Below, piece after piece: positions 22,325 through 33,602 of a stretch of DNA of 64,000 bases (its first letter is position 1; the number at the start of each line of letters is the position of its first letter). A program made the position numbers and the translations under genes. This stretch comes from Ceratotherium simum simum (Eukaryota; Chordata; Mammalia; Perissodactyla; Rhinocerotidae), in the NCBI RefSeq assembly GCF_000283155.1, contig NW_004454216.1, positions 13,046,818-13,110,817 of the forward strand, read 5' to 3'. Under the pieces are notes generated by a model, which saw nothing but the letters and a program-made list of their open reading frames with translations, was not told the origin of the DNA and made no database searches.

Positions 22325-23665
22325 AGCAATGAAAGGTCTTCTATACCATGCCAAGGGATTTAGAAGTTTTTCTGAGGTCTTTGTAAACAGTATGACCAGT
22401 AAGCACTGTATTAGATTGATGTTTTTGCAAAATAGTACTGTGGAGGATGGATTGGAAGGTTGTGAATGTAGAAAGATGGAGCAAGTTTCAGGAACAATGT
22501 AAGAAAGAAGGTACTGCAGGAATAAAGAAGAAATGACAGGTGATAAATATAAAGGGAATTAAACTAACTGGTCACCGATTGTTGGCCACGAGAAAGGAGG
22601 AACTAGGATAATTCTGTTTTTGGCCTGGATGACTGGATGGTATTGATATCCAAGAAAAGAAATCCAAAAGTAAGCAGATTTTAGGAAAAAATATTATTTT
22701 TGAGATGTTGGATTTGAGATGCCTTTGAAAGTGCAAGGTGATAGCATCTGACCCTACACTCAGCACCCAGCAGAAAGCCTGGAGCGTAGAAAGTGCCCAG
22801 GAAATATTTGGTGAATAAATGAGGGAATAAATCTGGGAGCCATATATATGGTAAATGAAGGCATAGAAGTTAGTGATATTACCCAAGAAGGACTAGAAGA
22901 GAACCTGGGATAGACCTTGGGGGGCCCACTAACCCTTAGGGGTTGAGGAAAATAAAAACAGCCCAGAGAAGAGATAGAGAAGGAATTGCCAACGAGGGAG
23001 AAGGAGAACCAAGAGAAGATGTGTTGGCAAGTCCAAGGAAGAGTTCCGGGTGGAAAGGAGTCTTCTGCAATGTTAATGTGCATGAGGACAAGTAAGATGC
23101 ACAATGAAAAGAATCTATGGCATTTGATGATGGGATAGGTCATTTTTCACCATTATCAAAGTACATTCTGTGGAGGTAGGAGCAAAAAATGGCTCAAGTG
23201 AGTTGAAAATAATTGGAGGTGAGGATGTGGGTAGAGCAAATGGTGAGTGAATGTAACGGTTCTTTCAAGGAATGCAGTTGTCAAGAGAAAGGGGTGATGC
23301 ATGGTAGGTAGAAGAGGGTTGAAACAGGGCTCTTCTACTTGGCTGTGTTTGTGGAGGCAGGACAAGCAGGGAGGGAACGTACAGGATACGGTAACCTGTG
23401 CAGTAGAGAATTGAACAGATAGGAAGGAGTCAGCTCAAGAGCATGTGCAGTGCAATTAATCTTGAATAGGAGAAAGGCCAGCTTTCCCTCGGAGGTTGGT
23501 AGAATGGAGATGAGATGAGCTAGAAAGCTAAGAGAGTCCATGGTTGCTAGCATCACCGTCTCTGTATAGTAGGAGACAAGGTTTTCTGTTGAGAGCAGAG
23601 TGGGTTACAGTGAGATGGGTCTTGAGAGACGTTTGGAATAGCTGCTGTGGGGAATGAACCAGAAT
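22325..23665 (-). repeat. L2 LINE reverse-transcriptase remnant
   Basis: Minus-strand translations around 22760-23143 preserve pieces of the L2 RT region: GNSFSISSLGCFYFPQPLRV corresponds to the conserved 'GRSFSVSF.GSSSS.RPLNV', and WVISLTSMPSFTIYMAPRFI to 'GDLIHSHGFNYHLYADDSQI', with the YADD catalytic block destroyed. At 3' (left) 'TTTTTGGCCTGGATGACTGG' and 'GATTTGAGATGCCTTTGAAA' match, and at 5' (right) 'GTTTGGAATAGCTGCTGTGG'. Frames are broken by many shifts; no function remains. A forward L2 tail at 22745-22836 is inserted in it. Confidence 0.8.
22745..22836 (+). repeat. L2 LINE 3' tail inside an inverted L2
   Basis: 'CACTCAGCACCCAGCAGAAA', 'GCCTGGAGCGTAGAAAGTGC' and 'ATATTTGGTGAATAAATGAG' form an L2 3' tail in forward orientation. 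The minus-strand L2 consensus stops at about 22735 and resumes at about 22837. Confidence 0.7.
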
Positions 23666-26264
23666 CACATAGCAGTAGTGCTGAGGGCCACCTTAATTCA
23701 GAGACAAAGTGTTTGGTTTATTCTAGGAGTGCTAGATGGTTGGATTGATAAATATATAGCGTAGGTGTGGGAAAAAGAACCGTGGTGTGAGGAAGATGGC
23801 AGGAGGTGGGTGAGATGAAGCACTCTGGGTCCTGGTTCCAGGGAAGAAGAGGATGAGATAAGTAGGGGAATGGGATAAATGTCACAAATGATAGATGGTG
23901 TAGTATAAAGTAGAAACTTATTAGGCACAGGGCTGGGGGGATGCCTGTCCCCATCCTCTAATCGACTACGGTGAACATTTATGGTTGGGAGAAAACAGCG
24001 ATCATCTGACCAAGTTGGGACACCTCAAAATAGTATTTTAAAAAAGGATATAGCTTTTCTTTGTTTATAATTTCAGCCTAATGTAGAATGTCACTTTTAC
24101 TGCAATTTAAGAAATTCAATTAATTTTAGTGATATCTTTTGTGTGATAAAGGAATAAAATCAATTTGTAGCTAATTATAAAACTTATATTCATTTTCAAA
24201 AGTACAATGGTAAATTGAAGTTGATACGAAACCCATAATCTGAGATCTTCCAGATTTTTTTATTCCTTAGGTTCCAGGACCAGGGCTCCCACTTTTTAAA
24301 TTGAGAACAGAAGTTAATTTCCATATTCTGGGGCAGAACACGTGAAGGTCTTTAGTTCAAGGAAGTTCAGCTTATAATATTCAAGTTTATAATGACTATA
24401 TACAGATATATATAGGTGAAATTTGATATTTGAAAATATTTGATAATATTTGATAAAATTTGAAATATTGATAGGTGAAATGGGCTGTGTATTTGTCTTT
24501 TAAAAAACAATTAACTGCTTTTACATTAGAGACAGTTTCAAAGCTAAACTAGCATGATATTTCATGAATGTCTATCTTTATATAAACTGAGCCCTACATA
24601 CAATAGTGAAATCTTTTAGTATAAATTTACAACTGTATATTCTGATGTCGAAAATTTTTTAAATGTCACAAAATTGTCATAAGCAATATCATCACTGAAA
24701 CTGCTGTTCACAAAAAGGATGCTCTCCTTTATTACTTCTACTGAATAATTCATATGTTTTGGAAATTCTGTGTATTAATTTTTGTGAAAAGTAATGATAT
24801 GATTTATTTGAAGGGTCCATTTTTCTGAGAATAAATCAATGCTTCTTAATCAGTTGTCTAATCTGCAAGCATTGTAGGTATAAATCAAATTACAAATTAA
24901 GTTAGAAATCTAAGTTAGACACAGATTGATTTTGACAATTGCCTTCAAGTGAAATAGCCTGGACCCAATAAAATTCTCTCCATTGATTTCCAGAAATGGA
25001 ATTTGGGATAGCCTCATGGTGTTAATGTGATGGTCATGGCCTGGTATTTGTACTCAGCTATGGTAGTAGAGTAAGTTTAAATTGATAAGATTGGATAAAT
25101 AGCGTTCTTCAGATGTTCTGGATGACAGCATATCTAATGTAATTGCATTTGTCTGCCAGTTTCTGTGTTAGAGCACGAAAGATTTTGAACCATGCATAAT
25201 TTTGATAGAGAAATTCAATTCACTTCCATCTATAATATAGTACAAATTATAAATTTTCATTACAACTATCAATCACTTGAGAAAAGAATGCATTTTAAAT
25301 CAGGTTCTGTGCCAAATATCTCGTTTATGGAACTATGCTGCTTAAAATTGGACAAATTGATTACCTTAGTGAATATTGAAAATATTAGTTGTAAGCATTA
25401 AAACTATCTTTATTAGTTCTAGGATCTAGTAATACATATACTTGTGTAATAAATATTAAGAGCTACTAATAGACCAGCATTTAATGTGAGAGAATTTCCA
25501 TTTGCTTAATTGTGGTGAATTGTTGGGATATGGTTTGCAGGCCTGGGTGTTGAAACATGACTAAAACGTTCAAGAATCCTATCAGCTAATATGCTTGTTA
25601 GATAGTCTGATGAGATATTGTGGGCTTCAAGGGCTGATCATAATGGTGATTTACGGCTGTCTAGCTACTTTTATTACAGGATCATGAAAGGCTATGTGGT
25701 CACTCTCTAACTGATCACCATAATGCCGTTTGAGCAAAATGGTTGGTAGTTGTTTATTGTTCCTCCAGTATCTGGTCAATTTTCAAGAGGCTAACATTTT
25801 AATCAATCTCTTTTGGTCCAGTAACTACATAACTTGAATATATCATACTGAGTTGAACTATAATATTTAGAAACTCATTGATATTTCACTTTAAAAGATA
25901 GCTCATTTTATCAAAAGTTTTTTTCCTAACCCCATGCACTCGTTCCTTACTTTTTAGTATTAGGTTTAACTCTGTAGCTTGGCAAGGTTTTCTGATTTCC
26001 ATCATGCAGAATCACAGAATGGTGATTGGAAGTGATCTTTAAAGTTTCAGGTTCTGACTGTAAGCATGGATCCCTTCTTGGCATTTCCGAAAGATTGGCA
26101 TTGTGCCAGAATCATAAACGTGTTCCCTAGAGTTTACAGTAAGAAAGCCCTGATTTGAATCTCTACCTAATGAACAAGGGGGGGTTATTGCAAATTTTTT
26201 GGCATCAACTTTTCAGTTAGGAGACAGCTTACATGGTTATATGTGCTTTTATTTTGATACCCAA
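23666..26264. other. no recognised feature
   Basis: 2.6 kb without an identifiable repeat or gene. 23700-23950 may be further decayed L2. Imperfect ATTTGATAA-like repetition occurs at 24425-24475. Much of 24000-25900 is strongly AT-rich. Confidence 0.45.
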
Positions 26265-26504
26265 CTAAACCTCTTGCAGTGGCCTTAACATGGCCCTAGG
26301 GATTAATAGAGTATGCAGCTTCTGCTGTTTCAATACTTTCAATGACTGATACGGTTCCTTTAGTCTTCCATACTCCATGGTAAATATTTCCGGTTTCTTC
26401 AATTCCAAAATATTGACATGGTTTCCAGAGGTCTCATCAAGATCTTCTCCTGATATCCACAGTTGTCTTAAATTGTTGTTGCCAGAATTGAACATGCTGG
26501 TCAA
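26265..26504 (-). other. minus-strand open frame of unknown origin
   Basis: A 79-codon frame ending in a stop near 26265. The translation is unusually protein-like and free of low complexity: MTSMFNSGNNNLRQLWISGE at the start, then a stretch with EYGRLKEPYQSLKVLKQQKL. I do not recognise the family. Upstream on the same strand lies the MIR at 26508-26582, so a long gene is not visible. Either a fragment of a decayed coding sequence or chance. Confidence 0.25.
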
Positions 26505-26507
26505 AAA

Positions 26508-26582
26508 CAGTAACAGCTAACATTATTTTTTCTAAAATAGGCCTTGTGCTAAGTAGTTTTATATGCACTCTGTGTTTTTAAA
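26508..26582 (-). repeat. MIR SINE, left piece, split by L1
   Basis: 'ACAGCTAACATTATTTTTTC' and 'CTTGTGCTAAGTAGTTTTAT' then 'ATGCACTCTG' match the 3' portion of a reverse-complement MIR. The complementary remainder is at 33553-33602. Confidence 0.72.
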
Positions 26583-29162
26583 AAGTTAAACATTTTATTT
26601 TAAGATAATTATCTTATAAATTTTAAAACTATATTTTAAGATATAACATTATATTTTATATATGGTAATATCTTGCAAAACTGTAGTATATTATCATAAC
26701 CCGGATACTGACATTGATGCAATTTATCTATCTTATTCAGATTTCCCCAGTTTTATTTGTACTCCTTTGTGTTTGTATGTTGGGTTCTATGCAATTTTAT
26801 CACGTGGATGTCCACCATCACAGTCAAGATACAGAACGTTTCCATCACCTGAAAGATCCCTGTGTTGCGCTTATGTAGACACTTCCCCTTCCTTCCTGCT
26901 TCCCTCCCGGACCCCGTCCTGAACTCCTGGCAACCACTGATCTGTTCTGCATTTCTATAATTTGTCACTTCATGAATGTTATATAAATGTAATTATACAG
27001 TATGTAAACCTTTGGGGACTGGCTTTTTTCACTAAGTAAATTATCTGGATAAACTTCCAAATTATTACGTGTATCAATAGCTTGTTGTTTTTATTCCTGA
27101 GAAGTCTTATATGGATGTACCACGTTCATTTAACCATTAACCTGTTGAAGGACATCTGGGTTGTCTCCAGTATGGGGCTATTGTGAACACGAGTAATTGT
27201 GCACAGGTTTTTGTGTGAACATGCATTTTTATTTCTCTGAGATAGATGCCCAAGAATGCAATTGCTGGGTCGTGTGGTAATTGTATATTTAGTTTTTGAA
27301 GAAACTGCCAAACTGTTTTTCAGAGTTTCATACCTGCAATGTATGAGTGATCTAGTTTCTCCACATCATGCCAGCATTTGGTGTTGTGACTATTTTTTTA
27401 AGTTTTAGCCATTCCAATAGATGTGTAATGATATCTCACTATATTTTTAATTTGCATTTTTAAAAGGCTAATGATTTGAATATCTTTTAACATGTTATTT
27501 GCCTTCTGTATATTCTTTTTCAGTGAAATGTCTGTGTACATCTTTTGCCCATTTTAAGTGGATAGTTTGTTGTTTTGTTTTGAGAATTCTTTATATATTG
27601 TAGATACTAGTCCTTTGTTGGTTTGGACATCTTTCTCTCATTCTATAGCTTGTCTTTTTATTCTCTTAACAGGATCTTTTGCAGAGCAAGAGTTTTAAAT
27701 TTTGATGGGGTCCAATATATCAATTTTTCTTTTTATGGATTGTGCTTTTGGTGTCAAATCTAAGTGCTCTTTGCTTAGCTCTCGATGCACATGATTTTCT
27801 CTTGTTTTTTTTTTCTAATAGTTTTATGATTTTCCATTTTATGTTTAAGTCCATGATATATTTTAGTTAATTTTGGATAAGGTGTGTGGTTTAGTTTTAG
27901 GTTCAGTGTTTTTGTTTTTGCCTATGGATGTTCAGTTACTTAAGGACCATTTGTTGAAAAGACTGTTCTTCCTTTATTGAGTTGCTTTTGCAGCACATTC
28001 AAAAGTCAGTTGTGTATATTTGTGTCGGTCTACTTCTGGATTCTCTATTTTGTTCCATTTATCTGCTGTCTGTTGCTTCACCAGTATCACACTCTCTTGA
28101 TTAGATACACATATAATGTTGGTAGAATGATTCTTCCCACTTTATTCTTCTATGTCAAAATTGTAGGACCTGTGCTTTTCCATAAAATGTCACAATAACC
28201 TTTTCTATATATATAAAATACCTTACTGAGATTTTGATAGGAATTGTTTTAAACCTGTAAATCAATTTAGAGAGAACTTACATCTTTACTACGTTGAATC
28301 TTCCAATCCATGAACGTGGTATGTCTCTCCATTTATTTAGATCTTCTTTGATTTCTTTCATCAGCTTTTTGTAATTTTAGCTTACAGGTCCTGTGCATGT
28401 TTTGATAAGATTCTACCTGAGTATTTAAGTTTCTTTGGAGTGATTGTAAAAGGTACTGTGTTTTTAATTCCAGTTTCTGCATATTTATTGTTAATGTATA
28501 GAAATGCTATTGATCTTATATCCTCCAATCTTGCTAAACTCACTTATTAGTTCTATGAGCATTTTTATAGATTTCTTGGGATTTCCTACACAAACACTCA
28601 TGTCATCTGCAAGTAGGGAAAGTTTATTTCTTACTTTCCAAACTGCATGCCTTTTGTTTCTTTTTCTTGCTTTATTGCAGTGGCTAGAACTATGTTGAAT
28701 AAAAGTAGTGAGAGTGAATAACCTTGCTTTGTTCTTAATCTTAGGAGGAAAGCATTCAGTGTTTTACCATAAAGTATGCTGTTACCCTAGTCGTCTTTTT
28801 GTGGATTCTCTTTATCAAGTTAAGGTAGTTCCTCCCACTCCTAACTTACTGAGAGTTTTTTTTCCCCCCTTCTTTAGCTGTTAGTATGATGTATTACATT
28901 GATTGATTTTCAAATGTTGAAACAGCCTTTTATACCTGGAATAAATTCCAGTTGGTCATGCTATTAAATTCATTTTCTACATTGCTCAATATGATTTGTT
29001 AATATTTTTGAGGATTTTTGCATCTACGTTCATGAGAGATATTGTTGGTCTGCAGTTTTTGTTTTTTGTCCTGTCTTCGTATTATTTTGATATTTAGGTA
29101 ATACTGGATTCATAAAATGAGCTTAGAAGTGTTCCATATTTTCTGAAAGAGATTGTGTAATT

Positions 29163-29379
29163 CTTTTTTTTAAATTTTATTTATTTTATTTATTTATTTT
29201 CCCCCCAAAGCCCCAGTAGATAGTTGTATGTCATAGCTGCACATCCTTCTAGTTGCTGTATGTGGGACGCGGCCTCAGCATGGCTGGAGAAGTGGTGCGT
29301 CAGTGCACACCCGGGATCTGAACCTGGGCCACCGGCAGCGGAGTGCGCGCACTTAACCGCTAAGCCACAGGGCCGGCCC
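29163..29379 (-). repeat. ERE1 SINE inside L1
   Basis: Poly(A/T) start, 'CCCCAAAGCCCCAGTAGATA', 'TCTAGTTGCTGTATGTGGGA', 'CACCCGGGATCTGAACCTGG' and the end 'CACAGGGCCGGCCC' give a complete reverse-complement ERE1. The 9-bp duplication TGTGTAATT lies at 29154-29162 and 29380-29388. Overlapping frames on both strands here are artefacts of the SINE. Confidence 0.96.
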
Positions 29380-29708
29380 TGTGTAATTTTCTTTAAACAT
29401 TTGGTAGAGCTGTCCAGTGGAACCATTTGGTGGGCAGATTTCTTTTTTGGAAGCTTTTAAGTTATGAATTCAATTTCTTTAGTGGTTGTAGGACTATTCA
29501 GATTACTTCAGCTTAATTGAGATTTGGTAGTTTGTAATGTTCAAAGAATTGGAATATTTCATCTAAATTGTTGAATATTTGAGCATAAAGTTGTTCATAG
29601 TATTCTTTTTTCATTTTTTAAATACTTGCAGGATTTTTTGTGATATACTCTGTTTCATTCTTTATATTGGATTTGTGGATTTGTGTCTTCTCTCTCTCTC
29701 TCTTTTTT

Positions 29709-29894
29709 TTTTTGCTGAGGAAGATTTGCCCTGAGCTAACATCTGTGCCGATCTTCCTCTATTTTGTATATGGGTCACCGCCACAGCATGGGTGATGACT
29801 GGTGTAGGTCTGCACCTGGGATCCAAACCTGTGAACCTGGGCCACTAAAGCAGAGCATGCCAAACTGAACCACTATGCCATGGGGCCAGTCCCA
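29709..29894 (-). repeat. ERE2/3-like SINE inside L1
   Basis: 'GCTGAGGAAGATTTGCCCTG', 'AGCTAACATCTGTGCCGATC', 'GGTCACCGCCACAGCATGGG' and the end 'CATGGGGCCAGTCCC'. A duplication CTCTCTTTTTT is seen at 29698-29708 and 29895-29905, although the CT/T-rich context makes its exact limits uncertain. Confidence 0.93.
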
Positions 29895-30085
29895 CTCTCT
29901 TTTTTATCTTTGTCAGTCTTGCTAGAGGTTTACCAATTTTTTTAAATGTTTTGAAAAAGCAGCTTTTTGTTTCATTGATTTTCTCTATTGTTTTCCTGTT
30001 TCCAATTTCATTGATTTCTGCTCTTATCTTTATTATCTTTATTTTTCTTGTTTGAGCTTATTTTGGTCTTCTTTTTTAGTTTCTT

Positions 30086-30282
30086 TTTTTCTTTTGCTGA
30101 GGATGATTTGCTTTGAGCTAACATCCACTCCCAATCTTCTTCTTTTCCTCTTTTTGTACGTGAGCCACCACCACAGCATGGCCACTGATGGACAAGTGGT
30201 GTGAGTCTGTGTCTGGGAACTGAACCTGGCCCGCTGAGGCAGAGCGTGCTGAACTTAACCACTAGGCCACCGGTGCTGGCTT
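30086..30282 (-). repeat. ERE2/3-like SINE inside L1
   Basis: 'TTTGCTGAGGATGATTTGCT', 'GAGCTAACATCCACTCCCAA', 'GAGCCACCACCACAGCATGG' and the end 'CCACCGGTGCTGGC'. The duplication TAGTTTCTT is at 30077-30085 and 30292-30300, with a few extra T/C bases before the right copy. The 100-codon minus frame at 30008-30310 is SINE-derived and ends in a lysine-rich run from the poly(A). Confidence 0.93.
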
Positions 30283-32697
30283 TTCTTTTTCTAGTTTCTT
30301 GAAGTAACAACTTAGGCTATTAATTTGAGATCCTTTTTCTCATGTAGGCATTTAGTACTATAAATTTCCCTCTTCTCAGTATTTTAGCTGTTTCATACAT
30401 ATTTTGATATATTGTATTCTCACTTTCCTTTAGTTCTTTGTATTGTTAAATTTTCTTTCTTTGAGACTTCCTCTTTAGCCTATGGATTATTTAGAAGTGC
30501 ATCATTTAATTTCCATGTGTTTAGAGATTTTATGTTGACTTTCTGTTATCAATTTCTAGTTTGATTCCATTGTGGTAAGAGAACACACTCTGTATGATTT
30601 CAATGCTTTTCAATTTGTTGGGTTTTGTTTTGTAACCTAGGATATGGTTTATCTTGGTGAATGTTCCATGGGCTCTTTGAAAAATGTGTATTCTGTGTTG
30701 TTGAGTGGAGGGATTATATATTATCAGTTAGATCCTTTTGGTTTATTGTGTTGTTCGGATATTTTATATCACTGCTGATTTTCTGTCTAGTAGTTCTTTC
30801 AACTGCTGTTGTGGGATGTTGAAATCCCCAACTATAATTTGTCTATTTCTTTTATCTCTATCAGTTTTTGCTTCCTGTTTTTGAAGCTGTTTTGTTTGAT
30901 GTGTACACATTTAGGATCATTATTTCCTCCTGGTGGACTGATCCTTTTATCATTATGTAATATCCCTCTTTGTCTCTATAACTCCCTAGTAATTTTCCTT
31001 GCTCTGAAGTATATTTTACCAGATACTAATATAATCATTTCTGCTTTTTAAAAAAAGTTAATGTTGCATGGTATATCATTCTTCATCCTTTTATTTTCAA
31101 CCTACCTATGTTGTCGAGTTTGAGGTGAGTTTCTTGTAAACAGCAAGTAGTTTTATCATATTGTTCTATCACCTCTGCCAATCTATGCATTTTAATTGAT
31201 GATTTTAGACCATTTAAATTTTAGGCAATTATTAATATTTTAGGGCATAAATCTGCCATTCATTGGTTGTTTTCTGTTTATTTCCTTTGTTTCTCATTTT
31301 TATGTTTGTTTTTGCCTACCTTTGGGTTCCTTGAACCTTTCTTAGTATTCTATCTTGATTTATTTATAGTGTTTTTTAGTGTATTTCTTTGTATAGATCT
31401 CTTAGTGGTTCCTCTGTGTATTACAATATACATGTGTTTCTTATCACAGTGATATCAACATTTTTTCACTTTTATTGAAGTATATACCTTACTGCTGTTT
31501 AGGTCGCTTTACCTTCCTTGCTTTTAAATGTCATTGTCTTGAGTAACAGAGAGTGTTACACTTTTTAAAATAATCAAATATGATTTATAAAATTTATGAG
31601 GAGAGAGTCTGTTGTATTTTATCATATTTATGCTCTTTCAATTGTTCTTCCTTCCTGATGGTCCAGGATTCTTTCTTTTATCATTTCTCTTCTGTTTGAG
31701 GAATTTCTTTTAGCCATTCTTTAGGATAGGTCTGATATCAACAAATATTTTAGTTTTCCTTCATCTGAGAATTTATTTCCTCTTTATTTCTGAAGGATAA
31801 TTTCACTGGTTATAGAATCCGTGGTTGACAGTTCTTTTCTTTCAGCGTTTGAAAAGAGTTTGCCACTTTCTTCTGGCCTCCAGGGTTTCATAACAGAAAT
31901 CTGCTAGCATTCAAATTGGTTTTCCTATACATGTGTCATTTCTCTCTGACTGCTTTTAGGATTTTTTCTTTGTCTTTAGTTTTCATAAGTTTAGTTATGA
32001 TGTATTTTGGATTGAATTTCTTTGGATTTATTGTATTTGGGGGTTGCTAAGCTTCTTGAATCTGTAGGTTTATGTTCTTTGCCAAATTTGGGAAGTTTTC
32101 AGTCATTATTTCTTCAAACATTTTTTCACCTCCACTCTCTTCTCTCCTTCTGAGACTCCAATGCTACAAGTGTTGGATTTTTGCTTTTTGTCCCTCAGAT
32201 CCCTGAGGCACTGTTCTTCTTTTATTTTTTAGTCTATTTTCTCTTTGTTGTTCAGATTGTGTAAATTCTGTTGATCACTGAGTCTCCCCTCTGTCATCTC
32301 CACTGTATTATTGAGCCCGTTCATGAGATTTTCCCCCCAGTTATTGTATTTCTCAGCTCTATTTTTTTTATTTGGTGGTTATTATTATCATTATTTTACA
32401 AATTCTATTCTTTGCTGAGACTTTCTTTTTTTTATTTATTTCAAGAGAATTTCTAATTGCTTATTGAAGTACTTTTTTCAAGTCACTTTTTTGGCATTTT
32501 TATCTTTTTTATATTCAATTTCTCTTTACTCCTCTCTTTTTAAAAAAAGTTATAGTTTGTTGAAGTATTTTTATGATGGCTGCTTTAAAATCATTGTCAG
32601 ATAATTTTAACATCTAGTTCACCTTGTTGCTTGTGTCAGTTGATGGTTTTTTTCTCATTCAACTTGTGGTTTTCCTGGTTCTTGGTATGAGAAGTGA

Positions 32698-32717
32698 TTT
32701 TTTTTTTTTTTTTTTAC
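32698..32717. repeat. poly(T) tract in the L1 5' region
   Basis: About 20 T in a row within the antisense L1 5' region. No SINE body follows, so it looks like a homopolymer expansion rather than an insertion tail. Confidence 0.8.
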
Positions 32718-33552
32718 TGTATTCTGGACATTTTGGTTATTGTGTTAGGAGACTCTGGGTCCTATTTAAATCTTTATTTTAGCAGACAGTCTCCTGTTTA
32801 GATTTTGCCTGCGTGTCCTGTGCTACTTTTTGGGTCATAGTTCTGGTGGAAGTTTAATTTTAAGAGCTTCTGTGGTGCTATTTTCATCTATTTAAGGTCT
32901 AGTACTGCCTGAAGCTGCAAGGAGCTTCTCCAGTCCAGACTTCCTGGTGCCTCTAGCTGAGAGAAGGGAATCTATGGCTCATGGGGATGACAGGCACCTT
33001 CTAGGCCAGAAACATGTTGTTGCCCCTGTTGGTGGCACCAGAGGAAGGGGTTCTCTAGTCTTTGGGGACCAAGAGGCTTCCTGAGCTGGGCCACCTAATG
33101 TGTTGGGATTCCACCTTGCTGGTGCTTTCTGGTGACTCTCACCAGAGAGTAGTGTCAGGCCCAGCAGAGAAGGAGAGTGCCTTCTCTGGCCTTTTATTGT
33201 CAATGGGGTTTCTGAACAATCTCCTTGGCTAGTATGACTAGGCTCACCTGTATTGTTGTTGGGACTCCTACTTGATCTGGGGGAAAAAATGGGCCTATGT
33301 GAGTCATCTTTTGTTGATGTGTTGGATGTCAGGAAATGCCAGTCTCAGTTGCCTTCTTCTGTTGAGTTGCAGGTCTTGAGAAATCCTAGTACTATATTCC
33401 TCCAGTCCTGGATTCCGTAGTCAGTCTGGCTTCCTCTTTCCACATCTTAGGGTTCTCTTTTGATTGCCTCTTGCATTATTTCCAGGGTTTATATTTGTAC
33501 CTAATGGGAAAAAGCAAAGAGAAATGAGTCTATGTCATCTTGTCTAGTATGT

Positions 33553-33602
33553 ACCATATACTTTAATTCTAGAAACTGCCCTATGACGTAGGAACAATTG
33601 CC
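33553..33602 (-). repeat. MIR SINE, right piece, split by L1
   Basis: 'ACCATATACTTTAATTCTAG' and 'AAACTGCCCTATGACGTAGG' then 'AACAATTG' continue the reverse-complement MIR that stops at 26582. Confidence 0.65.

Larger units (their letters stand above)
26583..33552 (-). repeat. nearly full-length old L1 (L1M-type), inactive
   Basis: The reverse complement of an L1 runs across almost 7 kb. 3' end on the left: 'CATCACAGTCAAGATACAGA', 'CTGGCAACCACTGATCTGTT'. The RT active-site codons read LADD on the minus strand at 28602-28613 (usually FADD). The endonuclease motif GDFN is readable at 30818-30829. The ORF1 region is near 31650-32250 ('TTTCTTCTGGCCTCCAGGGT', 'TCTGAGACTCCAATGCTACA'). The promoter-like 5' end is on the right, ending near 'GTCTATGTCATCTTGTC' at about 33545. 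All reading frames are broken. Without its three SINE insertions the L1 is about 6.35 kb, close to full length. All plus-strand frames of 60-80 codons in 26.6-33 kb are antisense L1. Confidence 0.93.

Noticed and set aside
28504..31452. Several hydrophobic plus-strand frames resembling membrane proteins
   Set aside because: They are antisense translations of the L1; T-rich codons give F, L and I runs.
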